Source: DAOTWP01 sp034435675 (GTDB taxonomy: Bacteria; Chloroflexota; Anaerolineae; Aggregatilineales; Phototrophicaceae). From it: a stretch of 10,551 bases of DNA. The stretch covers positions 1 through 10,551 of the forward strand of contig DAOTWP010000364.1 in NCBI GenBank assembly GCA_034435675.1, given 5' to 3'. The notes under the pieces were generated by a model. It ran no database searches. It saw nothing but the letters and a program-made list of their open reading frames with translations, and was not told where the DNA came from. The translations under genes were made by a program, and so were the position numbers. Positions 1 through 6,212 of this stretch are shown here, one piece after another. How positions within the stretch are numbered: position 1 is the stretch's first letter; each line of letters begins with the position of its first letter.

Positions 1-705
1 GACGAGATAGGTCACTTTGAGCAGCCGCGCATATTCCGCCACACTGCCGTTCCAGAACAGGTCGAGATCAGGCTCGTTCCACGCTTCCCACACGCTTACG
101 CCCTGATCCGCGCCCCAGCCCAGCGCCGCCGCCAGTGTGCCGCCGGGTTTATAGCGGCTGACGGCATTCCAGACGAACAGCGCCCAGGGGTTGCCGCTGT
201 TGATCGTCTTGCCCGGCGCGGGCGTGTCGCTGCCATCGGTGAACACCGGCTGATCCAATCCCAGAATGCCGCCGCCCTGCTGGTAGAACTGCGGACGTCC
301 CAGCAGAATCGCGTTGGTGCGCAGCCCGTAGCGTACATCGTCGGCAATCACGCGATCATAATCGCCCCAGTTGTAGCTGCCGGGCGCGGTTTCGACACGA
401 TTCCAGTACAGCGGGTAGCGGTTCCAGCCTGTGCCCAGCAGCAGGGCGCGGCGGTAGCGTGTGTCGTCGGCGGGCTGCTCTGCGGAACTGATAAACGTGA
501 TGCCCAGCCGGGACGCGCGGATGTATTGCTCACCACTGGACGACGCGCCGGGCGGCGTGGGGGTAACCGCCTGTGACTGCGCTGCCTGTGACTGCGCCGG
601 GAACGGCACGGTCAGCAGAGCCAGCACCAGCAGCGCCCCTGCCAACAGCAGGCGGCTTATAAGGCGTATGGGCACAGCGGGCAGGGTGTTCATTAGCGTG
701 TTCAT
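1..705 (-). CDS. Exported clan GH-A glycoside hydrolase-like protein (partial, C-terminus missing)
   Basis: This frame is open from the left edge of the window to a stop at 742-744; about 235 N-terminal residues are visible. It begins with an export signal: a positively charged start, then a run rich in Leu, Ala and Val (LLLAGALLVLALLTV) and a cleavage-like AQSQA. A Thr/Pro/Ser-rich linker follows. The mature part reads as a TIM-barrel glycosidase: WNRVETAPGSYNWGDYD resembles the strand-2 region of such enzymes, and WEAWNEPD carries the Asn-Glu-Pro motif whose Glu (about residue 211, codon at 73-75) is the acid/base catalyst in clan GH-A (families such as GH5 and GH39). The nucleophile Glu would lie beyond the edge. 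The start is uncertain: in-frame ATGs at 711, 705 and 693 all lack a clear Shine-Dalgarno, and I took 705. The exact family and the substrate cannot be told. A secreted carbohydrate-degrading role is an inference. Confidence 0.72.
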   Translation of the reverse strand, partial: MNTLMNTLPAVPIRLISRLLLAGALLVLALLTVPFPAQSQAAQSQAVTPTPPGASSSGEQYIRASRLGITFISSAEQPADDTRYRRALLLGTGWNRYPLYWNRVETAPGSYNWGDYDRVIADDVRYGLRTNAILLGRPQFYQQGGGILGLDQPVFTDGSDTPAPGKTINSGNPWALFVWNAVSRYKPGGTLAAALGWGADQGVSVWEAWNEPDLDLFWNGSVAEYARLLKVTYLV

Positions 706-759
706 TGGCATCCGGGCAGTGGTGGGCGCATCCGGGCAAGGTCAGGCTGAGTGTGTGTG

Positions 760-765
760 AGTATA
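760..765 (-). promoter_or_regulatory. Possible -10 box for the GH-A gene
   Basis: The minus strand reads TATACT, about 55 bases before the likely start codon of the left-edge glycoside hydrolase gene. No good -35 box lies 16-18 bases upstream (TGCCCC at 17), so this is a weak candidate only. Confidence 0.3.
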
Positions 766-785
766 CGGCATTTTTGCGCCAGGGG

Positions 786-810
786 CACACCTGTTGTCGG
801 TGCATTCGGA
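786..810 (+). repeat. 25-bp direct repeat, copy 1
   Basis: This is identical over 25 bases to 1078-1102; it begins CACACCTGTTGTCGG and ends TGCATTCGGA. The two copies bracket a nested inverted-repeat structure and lie in the spacer between two divergent genes. They could be a target-site or recombination scar, or a small duplication. Confidence 0.9.
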
Positions 811-1076
811 TTTCGGGGCAAATGCCCACAGTGCCAGCAAAGTGAACCGCAAAGACACCAGGAACGCAAAGGCAATGAACCACAAAAGACCTAAGTACAA
901 CCAAATTGAAAATGTTGGATGTAGGGGCAGGTCTGAGACCTGCCCCTACGGAAAATAATCCCGCGAGATTTCTGTGGTTGTACTTAGCGGGCACGGAGAA
1001 GTTTGCCTCTATCCCTCTGAGTGCTCTGTGACTCTGTGGTTTTGAATGCCGTGCAACGCTGCCCCCATTTCCGAAT
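804..1076. repeat. Nested inverted-repeat (MITE-like) intergenic element
   Basis: Three levels of inverted symmetry share one centre. The outer arms, 804-820 and 1060-1076, match at 14 of 17 positions when one is reverse-complemented (ATTCGGA...GGGGCA). The middle arms, 891-903 (CTAAGTACAACCA) and 975-987, are a perfect 13-bp inverted pair. The core, 921-934 and 936-949 (GTAGGGGCAGGTCT), is a perfect 14-bp palindrome. Between these levels are degenerate AACCACA / TGTGGTT-type stretches (878-884 and 1035-1041) and GCAAAG-type repeats. There is no convincing reading frame or transposase. The shape is that of a non-autonomous mobile element or a stack of nested extragenic palindromes. An RNA from either strand would fold into a long hairpin. 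Confidence 0.65.
921..949. repeat. Perfect 29-bp REP-like palindrome
   Basis: The arms GTAGGGGCAGGTCT (921-934) and AGACCTGCCCCTAC (936-949) are exact reverse complements around a single G. Palindromes with GTAGGGGC/GCCCCTAC ends are, from memory, frequent between genes in Chloroflexota and some other bacteria. There is no T-run on either side, so a simple terminator is unlikely. Confidence 0.85.
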
Positions 1077-1077
1077 A

Positions 1078-1102
1078 CACACCTGTTGTCGGTGCATTCG
1101 GA
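1078..1102 (+). repeat. 25-bp direct repeat, copy 2
   Basis: This is an exact copy of 786-810, offset by 292 bases, lying immediately right of the nested inverted-repeat element and about 155 bases before the small exported-protein gene. Confidence 0.9.
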
Positions 1103-1256
1103 ATTAGGCGCAGAGCCAGCCACCCGTTGGACACAGCTATTTTTTCACTTGTTTTACCGCTGCTTTACACCTGCTGCTAGTTCGGCAACATCTGCGGCGT
1201 ATCGTGAAAGCATTGACCAAAACGGGCACACTGCCCTACCAAAAGGAGCCGCAAAA

Positions 1257-1736
1257 ATGAACACCCGCATGCTGCGCAAGTCGTTGCTCGTCCTGACCTT
1301 GATTGCCGCGCTGGCGGTGCTGGTTGCCCCGGCATTCGCGCAGGAAACCACCAGCGGGCGCAGCCTCACCCTCACGGAAACACGCATCAACGAGAATTTC
1401 CGCGTGCAGAACCCGGTGCGCGCGCGTGTGTCGAATCGCTCGGTGGATTTGCAGCCCGGTCAGGTGGTCGTGACGGCAACCTGGGCATTCCGCAGCCATG
1501 AGCCGGTGCAGGTCATCAGCACACTGGTGCCCAGAATTGACAACGGGCGTCTCTACTGGAGCGTGAGCAGCGTTACGGCGGACGGCAGCGCGATTTCCGA
1601 CGACCTGCTCAACCAGATCAACACCAGCATTGCCACCTCATGGCGCAATTACCTGCGCGGGCTGCTGGGCACAGGGCGTGTCGCCAGCATTGACATCACC
1701 GACACCGAAATGGTGATCACCTTCGTGGGGCGCTAG
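1257..1736 (+). CDS. Small exported protein, possibly LmeA/DUF2993-like
   Basis: The product is 159 residues. A strong Shine-Dalgarno (AAAAGGAG at 1240-1247) sets the ATG at 1257, although the frame stays open further upstream. The N-terminus is a signal peptide: MNTRMLRKS, then a hydrophobic LLVLTLIAALAVLVAP and the cleavage-like AFAQE near residues 27-29. The mature part is short and predicted to be beta-rich, with SLTLTETRINENFRV, VDLQPGQVVVTATW and a C-terminal VASIDITDTEMVITF. This pattern, with an LTE.xIN segment and a DLQPGQVVV strand, recalls small Chloroflexota exported proteins and, more distantly, the LmeA/DUF2993 lipid-binding fold. That link is from memory and is tentative. It has no Cys, so it is not a lipoprotein. 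It appears to be transcribed alone, with a terminator candidate 60 bases downstream. Confidence 0.8.
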   Translation: MNTRMLRKSLLVLTLIAALAVLVAPAFAQETTSGRSLTLTETRINENFRVQNPVRARVSNRSVDLQPGQVVVTATWAFRSHEPVQVISTLVPRIDNGRLYWSVSSVTADGSAISDDLLNQINTSIATSWRNYLRGLLGTGRVASIDITDTEMVITFVGR

Positions 1737-1795
1737 GACGAACGGCGCATTTCGCAGCAGCACAACAGGATAGCTGGAACTGTGGCGGGTGTCCT

Positions 1796-1818
1796 GGCGG
1801 GATGCCCGCCGCCGTTTT
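1796..1818 (+). terminator. Intrinsic terminator candidate after the small exported protein
   Basis: GGCGGG (1796-1801), loop ATG and CCCGCC (1805-1810) form a 6-bp GC-only stem. GCCG and then TTTT (1815-1818) follow. The stem is short and the T-run is four bases set off by four bases, so strength is uncertain. It lies 60 bases after the stop of the upstream gene. Confidence 0.5.
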
Positions 1819-1943
1819 GTGTCTGTGCAGCACCGTCCACAGCACCGCACACCGCAGCCGGGCATGGGCAACTTTCGCCGCTCCTGTGCGTATAGGGATT
1901 AGGTGTCGCTGTGTTCAGAGCCATTTTCGAGGAAGCTGTATCA

Positions 1944-2330
1944 ATGAAGCGTGTCACCCGCGATATTGACCCTGCCGCCGCGCGCGACCTGCTGGAACGT
2001 GTGCCGCGTGCATGCATCAGCACCAGCGGTCCACGGGGTCCACTGGCGCAACCTGTAGCGCTGCTCTGGCGCGAGGGGCGTTATTTTGTGGGCATCCCGC
2101 AGTCTGCCGGGCTGCCGCCCGCTGCCGGTCAGGAACTGGTGCTGCTGGTGGATGAAGGTATGCAGTTCTACGACCTGCGCGCGATCTATATTCGCGGGTA
2201 TGCCCAGCACAGCGCGCCACCGCCCAACGCGCCCGCCGGGCATGCCTGGATTGAACTGCTGCCGTCTAAAACTGTCGCCTGGGATTATGGCACACTGCAC
2301 GAGGTGGATGATGACGACCCTGAAGCCTGA
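1944..2330 (+). CDS. PNPOx-like flavin split-barrel protein, first of a tandem pair
   Basis: The product is 128 residues from the ATG at 1944, which has a GAGGA Shine-Dalgarno at 1929-1933; an ATG at 1911 in the same frame has no ribosome site. The sequence fits a pyridoxamine 5'-phosphate oxidase-like split barrel: an N-terminal helix (DPAAARDLLERVPRACIST), a strand pair with PVALLWREGRYFVGIP, then ELVLLVDEGMQFYDLRAIYIRGYAQ and WIELLPSKTVAWDYG near the C-terminus. Family members bind FMN, F420 or heme and reduce or bind small molecules; the ligand cannot be read from the sequence. The Asp-rich end (HEVDDDDPEA) is encoded in the overlap with the next gene, which is also PNPOx-like. The 23-base overlap points to translational coupling and perhaps a shared complex. 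Confidence 0.78.
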   Translation: MKRVTRDIDPAAARDLLERVPRACISTSGPRGPLAQPVALLWREGRYFVGIPQSAGLPPAAGQELVLLVDEGMQFYDLRAIYIRGYAQHSAPPPNAPAGHAWIELLPSKTVAWDYGTLHEVDDDDPEA

Positions 2331-2781
2331 CGACCCGCTGGTGCGCCGGATGCTGCGCCGCGCGATGGTTGGGCGCATTGCCACACTTTCGCGCAATGGA
2401 CGCCCCAGCATCAACCCGCTTTATTTCACGGTGGTGAACGGGCAGATCTGGCTGGGCACTGCCGATTGGACCCTTGCCGCCCGCAACGCCCGCGCCGATT
2501 CGCGCGTGAGCGTGCTGCTCAACATCGAACGCCGCCCGCATGACCGCCGTCTGCTGCGCGTGACCGGGCAAGCCGCAGTACTCACCGACGCGCAATCAAA
2601 GCGCGCCTATATCTGGCGTGTGGCGCTCAAGTACAGCCTGTCGCCCGGCGGACTGCTCAATTCGCTGCGGCATCTGGACAAAAGCCGCCTGATCCGCCGC
2701 TATCACCAGCAGAGCGCCGCCAAAGGGCAGATGTGCCTGATCGCCGTCACGCCGGAGCAGATCGAACTGCTGGAAGGCTGA
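2308..2781 (+). CDS. PNPOx-like flavin split-barrel protein, second of a tandem pair
   Basis: The product is 157 residues. The start is one of two adjacent ATGs at 2308 and 2311, behind GAGGTGG (2301-2307); both lie inside the end of the previous gene, in another frame. The signature is a clear pyridoxamine 5'-phosphate oxidase-like fold: VGRIATLSRNGRPSINPLYF is the classic N-terminal strand pair, followed by GQIWLGTADWTLAARNARADSRVSVLLN, the region that contacts the flavin phosphate in this superfamily, then LLRVTGQAAVL and a C-terminal CLIAVTPEQIELLEG strand. It resembles the F420- or FMN-dependent group (Rv1155-type), with the cofactor undecided. It follows another split-barrel gene and meets the pirin gene tail to tail across 45 bases. 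Confidence 0.85.
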   Translation: MMTTLKPDDPLVRRMLRRAMVGRIATLSRNGRPSINPLYFTVVNGQIWLGTADWTLAARNARADSRVSVLLNIERRPHDRRLLRVTGQAAVLTDAQSKRAYIWRVALKYSLSPGGLLNSLRHLDKSRLIRRYHQQSAAKGQMCLIAVTPEQIELLEG

Positions 2782-2826
2782 CGCTCCAACCGCAGGGTTG
2801 CAGCCGCAGCCGGTGTCCGTCAACGC

Positions 2827-3627
2827 TCACCCGATAAAACGCGGCAGGTAGAAGCTGAGATAATGCAGCGGTTCGTCCGCCGCCGCGCTGAGCTGCGTCT
2901 CGCCCGCCTGGGCGACATCGTGCCGCGCCAGCAGCACATCATAAATATCCAGCGCTGCCGCCTCCTTACCATGCTGCGCTGCCCCTGCGCCACCCGTCAC
3001 ATACAGGAACAGGTCTTCCTCGGGGCGCGGCGCTGCCAGCAGGGTACTGCCGCCGGCGGGAATGCTCGTCGCCGTCAGCCGCCCGGTCATGTGCTGCTGC
3101 ATCGGGGAGCCGTCGCCAATCAGGCTGTAGACCGTCGCATCCCCGGCGCGGCGTGCGGGCAGTTCGTCGCGCGTGACCTGCTGGTAGTGCGGCGGCAGCC
3201 CGCGATGCTGGCGGTCGGCAATGAACCAGATTTGAATCACCCGCGTGTATGCGTCGCTGTGGTTCAGTTCCTGATGCTCGATGTAATCCCCGGCGAACAT
3301 GCGCTGAAGCTCGCCCGCGCGGATCACCCCCGCGCCGCCGGTCGTGTCCTCATGATACAGTTCGCCATCCAGCACCCAGGTATAGATTTCCAGCGCGCGA
3401 TGCGGATGCCACGTGAAGCCGTTGCGCGGGGCAATCTGCGTCATGTGCGCGGTGAGCATGCCGCTCAGGCGTTGCAGCGGACTCCAGCCGCCAACGGCGA
3501 AATGTGATACCAGCCAGTGGACCGGGTGAATCACCGGGAAGGAATCTGCCGGGAAGTGCTGGAACGCGACAGACCGCACAAAGCCCGGCGCGATTGCGGT
3601 TGCCTGCAAGGGAAATGCTGCTGCCAT
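2827..3627 (-). CDS. Pirin family bicupin protein
   Basis: The product is 266 residues from the ATG at 3627; a TTG five codons upstream is possible but less likely. It is a bicupin. The N-terminal cupin holds the metal-site signature: His74 and His76 in FTWHPHRALE, and His118 and Glu120 in GDYIEHQE. These correspond to the four iron ligands of human pirin (two His, one His, one Glu). The second cupin spans about residues 185-260, with DLFLYVTGGAG and LHYLSFYLP. Pirins are iron-binding cytosolic proteins; some bacterial ones have quercetin dioxygenase-like activity and others act as redox-linked regulators. The N-terminal part matches the family block MLTAHMTQIAPRNGF. A near-consensus promoter and a dyad lie upstream. 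It converges with the second PNPOx-like gene, so the three may be redox-related, but they are not in one operon. Confidence 0.93.
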   Translation of the reverse strand: MAAAFPLQATAIAPGFVRSVAFQHFPADSFPVIHPVHWLVSHFAVGGWSPLQRLSGMLTAHMTQIAPRNGFTWHPHRALEIYTWVLDGELYHEDTTGGAGVIRAGELQRMFAGDYIEHQELNHSDAYTRVIQIWFIADRQHRGLPPHYQQVTRDELPARRAGDATVYSLIGDGSPMQQHMTGRLTATSIPAGGSTLLAAPRPEEDLFLYVTGGAGAAQHGKEAAALDIYDVLLARHDVAQAGETQLSAAADEPLHYLSFYLPRFIG

Positions 3628-3664
3628 CGATTGTAGCCCCAAAAACTCGCTGACTTTACAGAAG

Positions 3665-3678
3665 CGGACACTCGTCCG
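3665..3678. promoter_or_regulatory. Small dyad at the pirin transcription start (operator candidate)
   Basis: CGGAC-ACTC-GTCCG is a perfect 5-bp inverted repeat with a 4-base spacer, 9-22 bases downstream of the pirin -10 box, so it covers or follows the expected start of transcription. A repressor bound here would block initiation. The arms are short and may be chance. Confidence 0.4.
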
Positions 3679-3686
3679 TTTGCGTT

Positions 3687-3715
3687 AGTATAGCGTAATG
3701 CAATCGTGCTGACAA
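3687..3715 (-). promoter_or_regulatory. Sigma70-type promoter of the pirin gene
   Basis: On the minus strand TTGTCA (3715-3710) and TATACT (3692-3687) are separated by exactly 17 bases, close to the housekeeping consensus TTGACA-N17-TATAAT. The -10 box ends 59 bases before the pirin ATG. Confidence 0.72.
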
Positions 3716-3740
3716 GCAGACCATTGCCCGCGCCGGAATC

Positions 3741-3767
3741 AAAACAGAGCGACCTGCGCCGCTCTGT
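3741..3767 (-). terminator. Intrinsic terminator of the exported-protein gene
   Basis: ACAGAGCG (3744-3751) and CGCTCTGT (3760-3767) are a perfect 8-bp stem around an 8-base loop. Read on the minus strand the stem runs straight into TTTTGATT, the layout of a rho-independent terminator. It lies 24 bases after the stop codon of the exported-protein gene and keeps its transcript out of the pirin promoter. Confidence 0.8.
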
Positions 3768-3791
3768 GAGCTGATTTACGGATGGGCTGGA

Positions 3792-4616
3792 TCAGGGTTC
3801 CAGCGTGTAGCTGCTGGTGACTGCCATTGACTCCCAATTCAGGATGGTCACATAGATTTTGCCCGTTGCCTGCTCGGTGATGTTGATCTGCACTTCACCC
3901 GTCGTCAGGATATACACGGCTACTGCACCGGCGCTGGCGACCAGCGTATGCTCTGCGGGGGGTGCTGCCAGCAGCGCCCCAAAGTCGGCGGCGGTGACGA
4001 CCAGCAGAATCTCGCCCTGACTGGCACTGTTGACGGTGTAGATATGCAGTGCCGGCGCGCCGCTGTCATCCTGCCCTTCATAGACCACCGCGATATTATC
4101 TCCACCGCGCCAGTTCAGGCGGGCATCGGGCGGCTGCGGCAGCGTCGAAGCCACTGCCGGGGTGAATCCGGCGGGCACAGAACCGAGCACATCGAAGGTA
4201 AAATCGGGCGCAGGGCAGCAGTTCCAAGCAGTATTGACGACCTTAACAAAGGTGCCGCCGCTGGTGAGTACAATGAAGGGTTTATCGACACCATTCCCGG
4301 CGCCGATATACAGCCGCGACTGTCCATACGTCCCGGCAAGGGCATCGGCGTAGGTGACCGCAGCATAGGTCCCCGGCGTCATGAAGTCGGTAGCAGCAGC
4401 GCCGTTGAGCATTTCCAGATCACCGCAGTCGAATACCCCCAGCGAGCAAGCAGGAGAGACCCCGTCAACCAAGCGCATGTCATTGATGCCATCGCCATCA
4501 AGGTCAACAAAGGGGCTTGCTGGCGTCAGTGCGGTGGAGGCAGCATTGACGACCCCGGCTACAATCAACAGCAGCAGCAAAAACAGAATCCCGGCAGAAC
4601 GGTGTGAAATGTGCAT
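3792..4616 (-). CDS. Exported protein of unknown function with a DxDxDG calcium-binding-like loop
   Basis: The product is 274 residues from the ATG at 4616, set by AAGGAG ten bases upstream; an ATG at 4643 in frame has no ribosome site. A signal peptide occupies residues 1-25 (SAGILFLLLLLIVAGVV, cleaved at VNA/AS). Residues 36-46 read FVDLDGDGIND, with Asp at 38, 40, 42 and 46, a calcium loop as in EF-hand, dockerin or thrombospondin type 3 repeats, but present once only. Four Cys follow (PAC-x6-C and WNCC) and may form disulfides outside the cell. The rest is beta-rich with no repeat, membrane anchor or sorting motif. I do not recognise a family. It has its own terminator and no partner on its strand. 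A cell-surface or secreted role is inferred from the signal peptide. Confidence 0.85.
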   Translation of the reverse strand: MHISHRSAGILFLLLLLIVAGVVNAASTALTPASPFVDLDGDGINDMRLVDGVSPACSLGVFDCGDLEMLNGAAATDFMTPGTYAAVTYADALAGTYGQSRLYIGAGNGVDKPFIVLTSGGTFVKVVNTAWNCCPAPDFTFDVLGSVPAGFTPAVASTLPQPPDARLNWRGGDNIAVVYEGQDDSGAPALHIYTVNSASQGEILLVVTAADFGALLAAPPAEHTLVASAGAVAVYILTTGEVQINITEQATGKIYVTILNWESMAVTSSYTLEP

Positions 4617-5004
4617 GGCGATGATGCTCCTTGAGTGTGTCATGAATGGCGCACTAGATGTGCATATTTCGATAGATTAATCCTAATGGAGAACTGATTT
4701 ACCGATGCTTAAGATTAGAATGGCTCATAAAAATTTCGGAATTGGCACAACTGCGGCAAGCTTGCAGAGGGAATGTTCCAATAAAGCAAATACACGCCAG
4801 GGGATGAGTCTACTGGTTCGACAAGATGAGGGCGCTCACTGAACAAGGGGATTAATCCCCTTGTCCGGTAGGCAAATTAATCTTGTCCGTGTACTACAAT
4901 CGGCGCGCTAAGACGCAAAGGCCCCGTTCATTTGCTCAGAACACGCGCTGCTGGTGTGGGGTTTTGCTGGGCGAAGCGCATCGCGCCCGCGCCAGACTTT
5001 ACGC
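4617..5004. other. Gene-free stretch between moaA and the exported-protein gene
   Basis: This 388-bp stretch is more AT-rich around 4660-4760 than its neighbours. It should hold the promoter of the exported-protein gene, although I find no convincing -35/-10 pair, and the 3' untranslated part of moaA. It also contains a perfect palindrome near 4850 and a degenerate GCTAAGACGCAAAGG stretch near 4909 that recalls the GCAAAG-type intergenic repeats at about 845-872. No coding frame with a ribosome site is apparent. Confidence 0.6.
4843..4864. repeat. Perfect 22-bp palindrome
   Basis: The half-site ACAAGGGGATT is followed directly by its exact reverse complement, with no spacer. The right half plus flank (ATTAATCCCCTTGTCCG, 4851-4867) recurs at 4876-4889 as ATTAATCTTGTCCG, the same with three C removed. 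No T-run follows on either strand, so a protein-binding dyad or a repeat relic is more likely than a terminator. Confidence 0.8.
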
Positions 5005-6027
<1,023 letters not shown>

Positions 6028-6050
6028 GGGTTTCATCCACCACATATTGC

Positions 6051-6137
6051 CGGGCGAACTGCCCGTCGTGCAATCTGGTTTGCTGCTACGGCATACCGCC
6101 AGCAGACCGCCTGTGCGCAGATACCGCACATCTGCGC
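6051..6137 (-). promoter_or_regulatory. Structured leader of moaA with three hairpins
   Basis: Between the proposed promoter and the moaA start lie three successive inverted repeats: CGGGC-GAACT-GCCCG (6051-6065), CTGCT...AGCAG with an inner GGC/GCC pair (6083-6105), and GCGCAGAT-N7-ATCTGCGC (6115-6137). Leaders of moaA in other bacteria can carry the Moco riboswitch. I cannot match its conserved core by eye, so this is a candidate structured leader only. Confidence 0.4.
6115..6137. promoter_or_regulatory. 8-bp inverted repeat in the moaA / threonine synthase-like divergent region
   Basis: GCGCAGAT (6115-6122) and ATCTGCGC (6130-6137) are perfect arms around seven bases. A TACAAT hexamer, a possible plus-strand -10 box, abuts the right arm at 6138-6143. 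It may be an operator for the divergent pair or the first hairpin of the moaA leader. Confidence 0.5.
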
Positions 6138-6164
6138 TACAATTCAGTCTACAATGATGTCATA

Positions 6165-6194
6165 ACAATAGCCTTACGCAGGCATCCTTGTCAA
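6165..6194 (-). promoter_or_regulatory. Promoter candidate for moaA
   Basis: On the minus strand a perfect TTGACA (6194-6189) is followed after 18 bases by TATTGT (6170-6165), four of six matches to the -10 consensus. Initiation here would give a leader of about 130 bases before the moaA ATG. Confidence 0.5.
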
Positions 6195-6212
6195 CAGATC
6201 GGAAGACCACTT

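Noticed and set aside
845..872. GCAAAG-type repeats near 845-872 as a CRISPR array
   Set aside because: The units are short, degenerate and irregularly spaced, with no constant repeat or spacers.
530..1123. Long minus-strand open frame crossing the nested repeat element
   Set aside because: It overlaps the glycoside hydrolase gene in another frame, and its translation repeats the same odd segment because it crosses both 25-bp repeats; there is no ribosome site.
1086..1256. Upstream extension of the small exported-protein frame
   Set aside because: The AAAAGGAG site and the signal peptide fix the start at 1257; the extension runs through one copy of the 25-bp repeat.
2787..2800. CAACC-GCAG-GGTTG hairpin between the PNPOx-like and pirin genes as a terminator
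   Set aside because: The stem has only five pairs and no T-run follows on either strand.
4969..4988. GGGCG/CGCCC hairpin just after moaA as a terminator
   Set aside because: The stem is 5 bp and the minus-strand continuation is AGCAAAAC with no T-run.
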